A DNA stretch of 64,000 nt from Asterias rubens. Taxonomy: Eukaryota; Echinodermata; Asteroidea; Forcipulatida; Asteriidae. The notes under the pieces were generated by a model, which saw only the letters and a program-made list of their open reading frames with translations, did no database searches and had not been told where the DNA came from. The stretch lies in assembly GCF_902459465.1 (NCBI RefSeq), contig NC_047078.1, forward strand, positions 3,147,691 through 3,211,690, written 5' to 3'. Positions 44,301-54,900 of this stretch are shown piece by piece. Every line of letters starts with the position of its first letter. The first letter of the stretch is position 1. The position numbers and the translations under genes were made by a program.

Positions 44301-47300
44301 ATCCGCCTCTTGTTTTCTTTTAAAGGCAGTGGACACTATTGGTTGTTGTCAAAGACTAGCCTTCACAGTCGGTGTATCTCAACATATGCATAAAATAACA
44401 AACCTGTGAAAATTTGCGCTTAATCGGTCATCAAAGTTGCGAGAAGAAAAAACACCCTTGTCATAAGAAGTTGTGTGCGTTTAGATGGTTGATTTCGAGA
44501 CCTCAAGTTCTAAATCTGAGGTCTCGAAATCAAATTCGTGGAAAATTACTTCTTTCTCGAAAACTATGGCACTTCAGGGGGAGCCGTTTCTCACAATGTT
44601 TCATACCATCAACCTCTCCACATTACTCGTCACCAAGTAAGGTTTTATGCTATAATAATTATTTTGAGTAATTACCAATAGTGTCCACTGCCTTTAAATG
44701 CAAGACGCTAAGTTCCCGTGCATATTTTGTTTTGCTAAGGTAATTGGCCAGTTGCCCAACCTGCAAAACCAAAACTTTGTTTCTATAATCCTGTGACGTC
44801 AGATCTGTTCAGAAGACCTGCATAACCAAACCTGTGTTTTTATTCTTACATGTGCGTAGTTTTGTTGGATAGCAAGTCATCAGTGATGATAAGAAGCAGA
44901 ACGTTCCTTCAGCAACAAGATGTGTCTGGAAGGTCCAAAACAGCACGACTTGCACCCCAGAGCATCTACAGGCCTACGACTGCAGCAAACGCTTCCAGGG
45001 GTCACAATGAGACAACGGTAGTATTGCCCATGCAAATCACAGACATTACAAAGCCAACGCTGATCGACGTGGATGCGGACACGAATGTGAACGCCCTCTA
45101 CGATCGGCTTGTGATAGTGACGGCAATATCCGACAACCATATAGTCGAATCAATGGGAATGATCAAATCGGCACAGACTCACATGCCCGATAAACAAATT
45201 TATGTTTATAATTTGGGACTCAACAAGAAAAACATCCAAAAGGTAATAAAGTATAAGTGACATTTTTAATGAGAGACTTTGGAACGCTAGGTGGCAGCAG
45301 ACTTACCAGGGGTGGGTAACACAAAGAGTTAATCGACCCCTGGTATTAAACTTTCCATTGGTGGTGCATTACTGAAAACAATATTGGTATGTCTACTGCC
45401 TGAGAGTAAAACATCAAAAAGGTGACAAGAGAGTTTGCCATTTTGTTCTTGGTGTTTCTGTTTCGTTTTGGGGAGACGGAGAGGCGAGAGGTCGTTCAGG
45501 AGATTCCCCGCCCCGGAGAAATGTGGTCCCACATAATGGCAAAATGTGTACATGTACAAACTTCTTCTGATAGCGCCCTCTTTTGAAGCATCCTCCTATA
45601 ATAATAGAGGACGCCTCTCCCGGCGGAAATAATTCCCTTTGACGCCTTTGTGGCAGGGGAGTCTGTTCCACATAAGGCGAACGGTAAAAAGGTGAAGAGA
45701 TAAAGAAAAAGAAAGAAAAAAAAAAGGGGGGGGGGGGAAAAACACGCGAGTATTGTCCGTCATACCACTCTTGCAAAGAGTCATAATTATGGTGGACAAC
45801 TCTTTTTAGAGGAAAGACGGGTACTTTCAACGAGTCATAGAGTAAAGTTCTTTACAATTTCACTAAAAAAGAGTGATACGTGACGTTCAATCTCAAAAGA
45901 GCGAAACTGGCATCACAAAACAGTGAACAAAATACCTTCTTTTTTTTTTTTCTTTTTTTACGTAAGAGTATAGACACATGCTGCTATCTTTGATGACGCA
46001 CAATGGAAACGTGTCCGAGTGCTGCGCACAATGCACTCTCAGCCAATGATGGCTCTTCACACGTGCAACCGTTTCATCAGCGATGCCAATGGTAATATTT
46101 AAGTTTCTGTTTCCTTATACTATAGTTGAACTCCGTTTGCAACGTACACGTGCGTGGGTTCGACTTCTCCAAGTACCCGCCTCACGTCAGGAATCTGAAT
46201 ACGATGGTGTGGAAGGTTGTTATAATGCGCGTAAGTATAAAATAGATGCGCTTGTTTCTGCAAATAAAAAAAACCATTATATTTGTTTCATGAAAAATCA
46301 CCTTTCACGGCAAGGCAACGGTCGCTTCAAGGTGGGGGCTTTACCTATTACTGATTTGGGCCGTCAACCCAAGGAGCACGCTGCCATCTACGGAGCTGGA
46401 ACAGGGTTCCCCTTTTGACAGTCAGTTAGGATTGGCAAGGGGATGTCATCCACTGGGGCCAGGCTGGTAGAGCGGCCGGAGCACATACTAATATAAACAA
46501 CTTTCAGGGCGGACACCAATAAGCCATTTTGAGATAATCATGGCTGCATTCTCCCCATGGCTCTTCTCCACTTTGACCCCCTGTCCTTAGAGTCCCTTGC
46601 AATGACTTCAGGCAGTTCAAAGCCATTTGACACAGTAGAGCTCTGTCACGACTTGCGCGGTTGGCCAACAGGTGTGGGCCCCCCCTCACCTTGTTGAACA
46701 CCTCCTCTTGACCCAGTTTAAATCCTTCTTTCTCCCCCACATGGCCAAACCACCGTCAGCCTGTGCCTCCTTAATACGGTGCCGATCCCCTCCTCTCCTC
46801 CTTCTCACTGACAGCACGTCAGCCAGGCAAAAAAAAAACACCACACATCCACCTGATCATTCCCATCATCTCTCCTCGTTCCATCTGCTAATTATTTATT
46901 TTTCCTTTGCTTTTTGTTTTCAAACTTACAGGAGACATTGGCCGAGTTTGGTACTATCTTCTACGGCGATGCATCCGTCCGCTTCAAGGGACCATTGAGT
47001 AAAATCATGCCGTACCTTTATCTCCATCACGGCTTTATGGCACATCTGCTCGGCTTTGACCCGAAAATCACCGGGGAAATTCCACACTACTACTACATGA
47101 CACACGAAGGGATGTTCAAAGAAATGGGTCTGGATAAAAACGACTTCTACAATGTCACAAAGTCCGATGCGCCTTATTTCAGCTTTGGGCGGCTCCTACT
47201 CGCGAACAGTACCGTGTTGTGGGAGAAGTTGCTCAACCCTGTCTTAGAATGTGCGTTAAAGCCACAGTGCATTGCACCGGAGGGTTCTAAGAGGAATAAT

Positions 47301-47450
47301 CACCACTATGACCAGTCTCTGGCGGCTATAGTTATATATAAGAACATGAGAAATGAGTGGACTGAAGATAATCACCACACCAAGCAGTATGACACGGTGA
47401 TTGAAATAAAACGGTCGAAAAATGATGGTGATGGGGTTAAAATGTGCTAA
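41340..47450 (+). CDS. type II membrane protein, DUF1647-like putative glycosyltransferase
   Basis: Exons are 41340-41400, 44860-45242, 46126-46230 and 46932-47450, and phases close to 355 residues. Exon 1 encodes the anchor MLTRVFLVIILATASLVVCY and ends in phase 1; exon 2 begins with TT to complete Phe21. A Ser/Thr/Arg-rich stem follows to about residue 95. The conserved body starts with YDRLVIVTAISDNHIVES and runs through KQIYVYNLGL, then CNVHVRGFDFSKYP and the Trp-containing NLNTMVWK. FGTIFYGDASVRF follows, where D196-A-S198 may stand in for the DxD metal motif of GT-A enzymes. This order resembles the nematode-expanded DUF1647 family as I remember it. Topology and fold suggest a Golgi glycosyltransferase, but no activity or substrate is supported directly. 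The start ATG is the only one that yields a membrane anchor. Intron 1 (3.4 kb) is filled with transposons. Exon joins are inferred, not transcript-proven. Confidence 0.8.
41488..41618. mobile_element. ~130-bp MITE, TTTCCGTATGGCGCCACCAC ends (copy 2)
   Basis: AACTTTCCGTATGGCGCCAC and inverted CCATACGGAAACTTTTCC match the copy at 4142-4276. It is inserted next to a truncated family B MITE (41612-41903). Confidence 0.8.
41612..41903. mobile_element. MITE family B, copy 3, left-truncated
   Basis: The sequence enters at CAATTGGTCATCGGAGTCGG and runs to CCGAAAGTGTCCAATGAC-TTTAA; the left end is missing. Confidence 0.75.
42000..43190. mobile_element. element bounded by CACTTCGTACC clusters
   Basis: At least seven CACTTCGTAC(C) motifs lie within 42020-42235, and four GGTACGAAGTG motifs in opposite orientation lie within 43078-43180; each cluster contains one motif in the reverse sense. 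The AT-rich interior has a 54-codon open stretch (42342-42506) between two in-frame stops. Clustered subterminal repeats of opposite polarity are typical of cut-and-paste transposons. The right boundary adjoins a GGCCGATCGATCTCAAAC MITE fragment. It lies in intron 1 of the DUF1647-like gene. Confidence 0.7.
43406..43787 (-). mobile_element. MITE family A (reverse)
   Basis: AAGGCAGTGGACACTATTGG and CCAATAGTGTCCACTGTC-TTTAA are inverted. TTAA is kept on the right only. Confidence 0.8.
43853..44070. mobile_element. ~215-bp fold-back element
   Basis: Outer arms TAGCTAGTCTTGGTGCAAGA / TCTTGCACCAAGACTAGCTA continue inward through ACGCACACCGCGGCCAATTC and its complement to a short centre (CCACTGAGTGG). 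Pairing is near perfect over about 95 bases per arm. Confidence 0.85.
44320..44697 (+). mobile_element. TTAA-flanked MITE, family A
   Basis: TTAAAGGCAGTGGACACTAT to CCAATAGTGTCCACTGCC-TTTAA, with CCTCAAGTTCTAAATCTGAGG as the central palindrome. Confidence 0.85.
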
Positions 47451-48309
47451 ATGAATGCGCCTAATACTGTGTGGCCCTTTCTGAAACCACGGCTTCAGGT
47501 TCGGCTCAGGCCTGCTTGACCCTGCGGATGTTGCCAATTATAAGGTGCTAAATAATTGGGTCCGATAATTCATCACTGCAATTATACCTATCTTTCTGAA
47601 AGTTTGTATACATGTATACTCAGTGCCTTGAGTACCTTGTTTGGTAGATACGTGCACTACATGTATATAAGACTTCGATATTATTGTTATTATTTTTGCT
47701 ACGCGCTCAGGGCTTCAGACGAGAGGATAGACTTGATTGAAGCCCCGTTCTCATGCGAGAGGTCCCTAATGTGTAGCTATCGTGGTCCCGCGTGCGGAAC
47801 AGGTTGGGGAATGCAGAGCATCACAAAATAATTGTTTTCTGGCGATGGTATGGGATTGGGACTTGAGTCAAGTCTAACGAGAGGACGGAGCCTGAAGCCG
47901 AATCTAAAGCCGAAGCGTGGTTTCGAAAAGGACTAGTTTCAAATAGATGTATATGATAAAAATGGAAACGTGCACACCGGGCTGTGCACATCTCTCAGCC
48001 AATGATAGTACATTTCTTCAAATATGGTGGCCAATTACGTCATGTACAATCCCTCTGTTGACACATATTCCAGACCCCCACATAGGGGGTGGGGCGTGGA
48101 GCAATCAAGTCCATTTATTGATGCAGGGCCCATTTTTATATAGAGTTGCTTGCAGAAAAGGTAGCTTAGTGACAAAGTGTTGCTTGCCAGGCAGTAAAGG
48201 GATACCAGCCAAACTACCACATGTAAACTTCGTGACTGGTGTCTTGCTCATTTCTGTTAAGCAGAAAACTGTTAAGCAATTATGTAAATTTAACATCTAT
48301 CACATATAT

Positions 48310-48928
48310 ATTCATATTAATATTTCATTATACTTTCACCAATTTGTGTTTAACTATTATCTTATATTGTTGGTTTTAAACCATACCTTCTAAATATATA
48401 AACATGAGCTGAAATCCAACTGTCAAATGAAAAAGTGCTTTTCAAACACCATGAAAATAAATACAAATTTGAAAAAAATACAATCTAAATACACTGAAAA
48501 GATATGTAAACAATTTAAACTAAAATAGGAACACAATGCATTTCTGTACGTTTTAAAGGCACTGTACACGTTTGGTAGTTCTCAAAGACCAGTCTTCTCA
48601 CTTGGTGTATCCAAACATAAGCATAAAGTAACAAGCCTGTGTAAATTTGAGCTAAATTGGTCATCGAAATTGCGAGAAAATGATGAGAGATAAAACACCC
48701 TCGTTGGACGAATTTATGTGCTTTCAGGTAGGAATAAAAGACTTCGGGTTAGAAGTCTTATAATATTTTAGTGAGAAATTAACTCTTTCTCAAAATCCTT
48801 GCTACAATAGAGGGAGCCGTTCCTCACAATTTGTTATACTATCAACAGCTCTCCAATGTTCGTTACCAAGTCATATTTTAAGTGAATATTTGTTTTGAGT
48901 AATTACCAAACGTGTACCTTCCCTTTAA
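48310..48928. repeat. duplicate of 6712-7324, including its TTAA MITE
   Basis: Same sequence and orientation as 6712-7324, with TTAA MITE boundaries at 48553 and 48928. Differences are scattered single bases. Confidence 0.75.
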
Positions 48929-50023
48929 GCTGCAGCTCTATGAAGTGGGGCCATGGCAAACCCCTAAACTGTTTTGTTTTAACGTGAGGTTTTGACTCGC
49001 CTTTCTGTTGTGCCTGGCTTGATTTGGCTGGTTCATTGTAGTCTTGAAGTCAAGACGGTAATTTTTAAGCGCGGTGTGTAGTTACAGCGCGGTGTAGCTA
49101 CGGGGACGGTACACTCATCCTCGATCCCAGTATGTGAGTCAGTTAGAGCTGCTACGACCGTTGCATGTGTATAATCGCACTGGGACTGTTGCATGAACGG
49201 CGGACAAATAGGCAGCGCCTAACGACTTGTCATCAAGTCTAGGTTCATTGTGCCTCTACCTACTGATCGATAATGCTGTATATTATTTGTGTTTCTAGTA
49301 AGACAATTTGCCGCCAGATGCTCTGCATGGGACTTAAAAATTATTTACATAAAATAAATGAATGTTTTTAATCTTGTTATTGTAGACAGCAGTGTGAAAT
49401 AAAAGTCACCACTCACTTAAAATAGTTACAAGTTCTTTAAAGATAATAAGTTTAATGAGAAATACACATAAAATTTGTCCTTTTTTTAAACAAAAAAATG
49501 TAAAAAAGAAAAGAAAAAAGGATGCGGCTTCAAAAAAAGGTCGAGGGAGGGGACGCTTAACTGGTATATATTTGTTTGGGCCTTATTCACTTTCCTGTTT
49601 TGTCCTAGGTCTAGTAACTTTTCTTTGCTCTGTACGATCTATTGCAACTGAAGTTCTGCTCAGAAGACCGTATGTTGTATACATGTAATTGTTTTTGTTT
49701 TTAAATACAAGTCTTTTGAATATTTTTTCCCCCTATTTCATTGTGTCTCGTATAATGATAGGTCTAGTATCTTTATTATATACTATCTTTGTTCGGTAGA
49801 TCTTCTTTATAATTATTTGTGTGCATTTTGCGATATGTCCTGTTGAAAATTAAAAATTTTGTGGTTTAAAAACTTTATTGCCATTAATTGTTAGAGTGAT
49901 TACAAAACGTAAACCTCTCCCCTAAACCTTAACAATAAGGGATGCCATTATTTTTAACTTGGCAAAAAAAACAACCAACATTTCTACATCATTTCATGTT
50001 TATTCTCGCGGACAAACCTATCC

Positions 50024-50400
50024 TTAAAATCAGTGGACACTATTGGTAATTACACAAAATAATTATTAGCATAAAACCTTTCTTGGTGACGAGAGGATGA
50101 TGGTATAAAACATTGTGAGAAACGGCTCCCTCTGAAGTGCCATAGTTTTCGAGAAAGAAGTAATTTTCCACGAATTTGATTTCGAGACCTCGGATTTAGA
50201 ACTTGAGGTCTCGAAATCAACCATCTAAACGCACACAACTTCGTGTGACAAGGGCGTTTTCTTCTTTCATTATTATCTCGCAACTTTAATGATCAATTGA
50301 GCTCAAATTTTCACAGGTTAGTTATTTTATGCATATATTGAGATACACCAACTGTGAAGGCTAGTCTTTGACAATTACCAATAGTGTCCACTGCCTTTAA
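50024..50400 (-). mobile_element. TTAA-flanked MITE, family A (reverse)
   Basis: TTAAAATCAGTGGACACTAT to CCAATAGTGTCCACTGCC-TTTAA. Confidence 0.85.
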
Positions 50401-50804
50401 AAAATGAAGTCTTCAAGTCGGAGCTGACAAGTGCCAACCAAATTCCTAATGAGCCTACTTGATATTTCAGGTTTTGATACATTTTGCGGATCAAGTGTTT
50501 GGCCATTTATGAATCCCTACTCACTCTGAATGAAGATGTTGTAAAACAATTTACCTGTAGAAGTTTCAGTTTCATTAATCAATAAGTGGTTTAGGTTAAA
50601 AACAAAAAGTGAAAATCACAGAGCAATGTTTTCAGGAGAGTTGCGTAAATCCGCTGTACAAATAATTGTTGTCTCACAAAACACAAAAATTCTTTTCATG
50701 AAACAGTATTTATAATTTCTCAAAAAATACAGCACCTCAGCCAGTAATATTATAAGGAAAGCTTTCCACCATCATGATCTTTAAAGGCACTTGACACCTT
50801 TGGT

Positions 50805-51047
50805 AGAGACCAGGACCCAATTTCATGGCTCTGCTTACCATAAGCACAGAATTGGCGCTTACAGAAGCAGGGAATTCTGCGCTTACGGCAAGCGTATTTC
50901 ACGGGTTAGCAGCGAATTTGGGCTTCAGGTTACTAGACATTCTACGCTTACAAGGCAAGCGCAGAAATTCAGCGCTTGCACGTAAGCGGGGAATCGCGAT
51001 CGTAAGCGCAGAATTCGGCAGTAAGCAGAGCTATGAAATTGGGCCCA
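50805..51047. mobile_element. MITE with CCCAATTTCATGGCTCTGC ends
   Basis: GGACCCAATTTCATGGCTCT and inverted AGAGCTATGAAATTGGGCCC enclose several GCGCTTACGGCAAGCG-type inverted motifs. Confidence 0.75.
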
Positions 51048-51179
51048 GTATTCTCACATGGTGTATCCCAACATATGCATAAAGTAACAAATCTGTGCAA
51101 ATTTGGAATAGATTGGTCATTGAAGTTGCAAGAGAATAATGAAAGAAAAAACACCCTTGTTGCACAAAATTGATGTGCT

Positions 51180-51400
51180 TTCACACTGGGGCAAACCCCC
51201 TTCTCTTTATTGATAAGTGCACTGGGTCCTTTACGTGCGATGCCCAACACACTCGACCAACGGCTATTTGTGTCCCATCCGAAGGACGAAGCATCATGGT
51301 TAAGTGTCTTGCTTAAGGATACAAGTGTCACGAATGGGACTCGAACCGACACTCTGCTGATCAGAAACACCAGAGTTGAATTTGGTGCTCTTAACTGAGA
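51180..51400 (-). mobile_element. tRNA-derived SINE
   Basis: The minus strand has CAGAGTGTCGGTTCGAGTCC (B-box-like), then CGTGACACTTGTATCCTTAA and TTCGTCCTTCGGATGGGACA. This is the same family as 12640-12870 and 52430-52740. Confidence 0.75.
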
Positions 51401-51746
51401 ACCGGAATTGAAAAAGAAGTCTTTGAAGTTTTGAACAAGAAGTTGAGCAGGATACACCAGTGTTCTCCCTTATAAGTGCTTCGCTGGCCTGAAACAACCT
51501 TCTACGTAGAGGAGACCAAAGAAAACAAAACAACTATGGTATCTTGCTCAAGGGCACAAGTGGCGAGTCCGGTGCTCTTAACCTTTTTATAAAATCATAC
51601 ATGGTGCTGGAAGCGACCAACGGTGGGCATGACCAAGGTGATGTATCCCAGTGTACATTACCTTTCATGATGTATGAAGCTATACACAAACAACAACAAT
51701 GCGCATTCTATGGGAAATGTGCACCTAGTAATATTATTATTATGGT

Positions 51747-51878
51747 ACTTGAATTTCCTAGCAACGCACCTGTAAGAATCCGCACTGTGTTCCTGTGGTA
51801 ACATCAAGAGTCACATTTACAAGGACTAGCCTTGTTTTGCCGGATTTCAAAACTTGTATTTTACCCAAGTATCCTTCT
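51747..51878 (-). pseudogene. partial copy of POLR3D exon 7 with its donor site
   Basis: On the minus strand EGYLGKIQVLKSGKTRLVLV and then DVTTGTQCGFLQ remain open, followed by the same GTGCGTTGCTAGGAAATT intron start as the real exon (53561-53707). There are a handful of substitutions. It lies about 90 bases 3' of the POLR3D stop codon; the first third of the exon is absent. Confidence 0.85.
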
Positions 51879-51968
51879 GCCACTTATTCACTGTTTCTCA
51901 TTGTGTCTTAATAGCATATGTGCTGTTTGGACTAGTGGTACGGGTAGTCTTTTGTCGTTTTCTACCTT

Positions 51969-54900
51969 CTAAGTCGATAGTTGTAAAAGACTCTCAAAGT
52001 TTGGCGTGCAGACAATTCTGTTTTTCACGTGTCCCAATCGGATCATTTCACCTGAACGCTCATCGTCGTCAAGCCTAAGTGACATCACATCCTGAATTTA
52101 AACAAGATACAAAAGAAACGATAATAATAGAGACACGCAATGCAAGTGTTGTGTTATGACTGTTAAAGAACCCAGAGCACTTATTGAATAGAAGGGGTTT
52201 TCCCCTGTGTTACTCGCTGTGTCGGCTGTATGCCCCGTAGGACCTTGTAAACCCATAAGGTGCTAAATAATTGGGTCTCAGAACGTATCACTGCAATAAC
52301 TTATCTTTCTGAAAGTTTATAATCTCAGCGCCAAGGGTTCCTTGTTTGGTAGATACGTGCACTATATAAGACTTTGATACTATTATTATTATTATTGTTA
52401 TATAGCGCTCAAATCCGTCACTCAGTGCACTAACGGGGCTCGTACATTATCACCCCAGTTTATTTTTTCATTCCTTAAACGATTTCAGCTCCCAGGAGAG
52501 TAAACAACCTGTGCTGGCAAGAAATAGTGCACTATGTTAAATCAGGAACCATCACTGCCCTCACAGGTACCTATTTACTCCTGGGTGGAGAGAAGCAACT
52601 ATAGTTTTAACTATAATTGCTTCTCTCCACCCAGTGTCTTGTTAAAGGACATAAGTGTCACGACCAGGAATCGAACCCACACTCTGGTGAACAAAAACAC
52701 CAGAGCTTGAGTCTGGTGCTAATACACTACACCCAATTAGAAGAAGTATTTCCTGACTGTTGCAGTAAAACCTAAATACAGGCGGCACTCATTATAAAGA
52801 GTACTGTTAAAGGAAAGTTTCAGAATTGGTAAGAAACAAAAAATTGTGAAGATCACAGATTAACATAAAACTTACACGGTCTATGGATGATAGAAGAAAA
52901 CATCCCTTGAAATATTTCTGTCTGAAATTTCATATTTGATGAGAAATAAATAATCTAAATTCTCATTCTTGAGTTTATCGCTCAGTGAGCGTTTTATTCA
53001 TTTTTGTTTTGGCATCGATGCAATGCAAAATTTGTAATACATTTTTCACTTTTTTCTCGTGACCTAGATGGCCGATCGATCTCAAACTTTTACAGGTTTT
53101 TCAGTTCGTGTATATGGTGGATTACATAAAAAATTTTTGCTAGCAAAACCAATGGACACTTGCTATGAAATATGCTAATTACATTCACGCATGCGTACAT
53201 ACCCTGTTGGTTGGCAAACACCATAGAGTTGTGCACTAAGCAAATGCGCAATCGCATCTGCGTCACGCACCCATTAGCCGTGTACAAAACAGGGTGATGT
53301 TCCCTCATTTTGCCAACCAAAACATAAGTGCGCATGTGCTATGTGCAATTTACATATTTCATGGGCAGGGTCTATTTTGTAATGTTCGTTTAAGAAAAGG
53401 TTCTCTGCTTTTAAAGAGTATACATTGTATTCTGAATTCCCGAATCTCATTTCGGTTTTGTGTGTTTTTGATATGCCCATATAGGTGTGATAAAGCGCTA
53501 TAAACAAGAACGTACTATTATTATTATGAATAAAGATACTTGAATTTCATAGCAACGCACCTGTAAGAATCCGCACTGTGTTCCTGTGGCAACATCAAGA
53601 GTCACGTTTCCAAGGACAAACCTTGTTTTGCCGGATTTCAAAACTTGCATTTTACCCAAGTATCCTTCTGGCAGACTCTGTAGGGTACACTTGACTGGTT
53701 TATTGTCCTGTTTTTGAAAAGAAATATAATTTACCATGTTTAATCTCCTGTTTAACGTGCTGTTTAAAGGAACACGTTTTCTTGGATCGGACGAGTTGGT
53801 CTTTGAAAAGCGTTATTTGTCACCATTTGTTAAAAAATGCATATGGTTAGAAAGACTAACACGGTCGACCATTTATGGGAGTCAAATTGTTGACTCCCAT
53901 AAATGGCCGACCGTGTTAGTTCGCAAAGTAAAAGGAAAACCTTGCAATTTCGAGGCAAACTTGTGTGGATCATTGTATTCTACTTTTAAAACATCTTTCT
54001 AACAATATGCATTTTATAACAAACGGTTACAAACGCTTTTTAAAGATCAACTCGACCGATCCAAGGCAAGGTGTTCCTTTAAAGGCACTGCAGCCGATTT
54101 CACAAAAAGCTAAGATTAATCCTATCTCGAGTTATGGGTTCAATACATCCCAACGTCTCCGTATGTGGAACTGAACTCGTCCCAAGTCCTAAGGTTAATC
54201 CTAAGTTACGAAGAGTTTAGTGAAATCGATGGCTGGACACTATTGGTACTCAAAACAATTGTTAGCATTAAAATTTACTTGGTAATGAGTATGGGGAGCT
54301 GTTGATAGTATACAACATTGTGAGAAACGGCTCCCTCTCAAGTAACATAGTTTTTGAGAAAGAGGTAATTTCTTACTCAAATTTATTTTAATTGAATTTG
54401 AGACTTAGTTGAGGTCTCGAATTCAAGCGTCTGACCAATTGAGTTCAAATTTTCACATGTTTTTACCATGTTCAACATTGACATTTATAATTCAATTTAG
54501 CTTTTTCAACTGGAAAAGACAAGAAAAGAAGGAGTAATTGGGAGATTTCTATTCACAGATCATAAGCTTAGACTGTACAATACAATACAATTATTGTACA
54601 ACAAAACTTTATTGTCCCTGCATGGGAAATGCCTTTGGACTTTTTGTTTTAGTTTTTACATAAACACACACCAAGATAAAATACCTGTGTTAAAAAGGGG
54701 TTAAAGCCATTGGACACTTTCGGAACAGAAAAAAAAAAAAAGTTCACAGATTTACAAATAACTTACAGGGTTTACAGAAGGTAATGGTGAAAGACCTCTC
54801 TTGAAATATTATTCCATGAAATGCTTTACTTTTTGAGAAAACATTAAAAAAATTATTAATTCTCGATATCGAGAATTACAGATTTATTTTAAACACATGT

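Larger units (their letters stand above)
47451..51743. other. intergenic region between DUF1647-like gene and POLR3D
   Basis: Contents: a SINE tail in reverse (47535-47700), a GCAGAAAACTGTTAAGCAAT-type repeat (48085-48290), the duplicated MITE segment (48310-48928), an unremarkable AT-rich stretch (48930-50020), a family A MITE (50024-50400), the 125-bp insert also found in the 60-bp array locus (50468-50592), a MITE at 50805-51047 and a SINE at 51180-51400. No gene was recognised. Confidence 0.5.

Noticed and set aside
45414-45830. 138-codon minus-strand frame in the DUF1647-like gene intron
   Set aside because: Low-complexity Phe/Ser-rich translation over an A/G tract; no homology signal.
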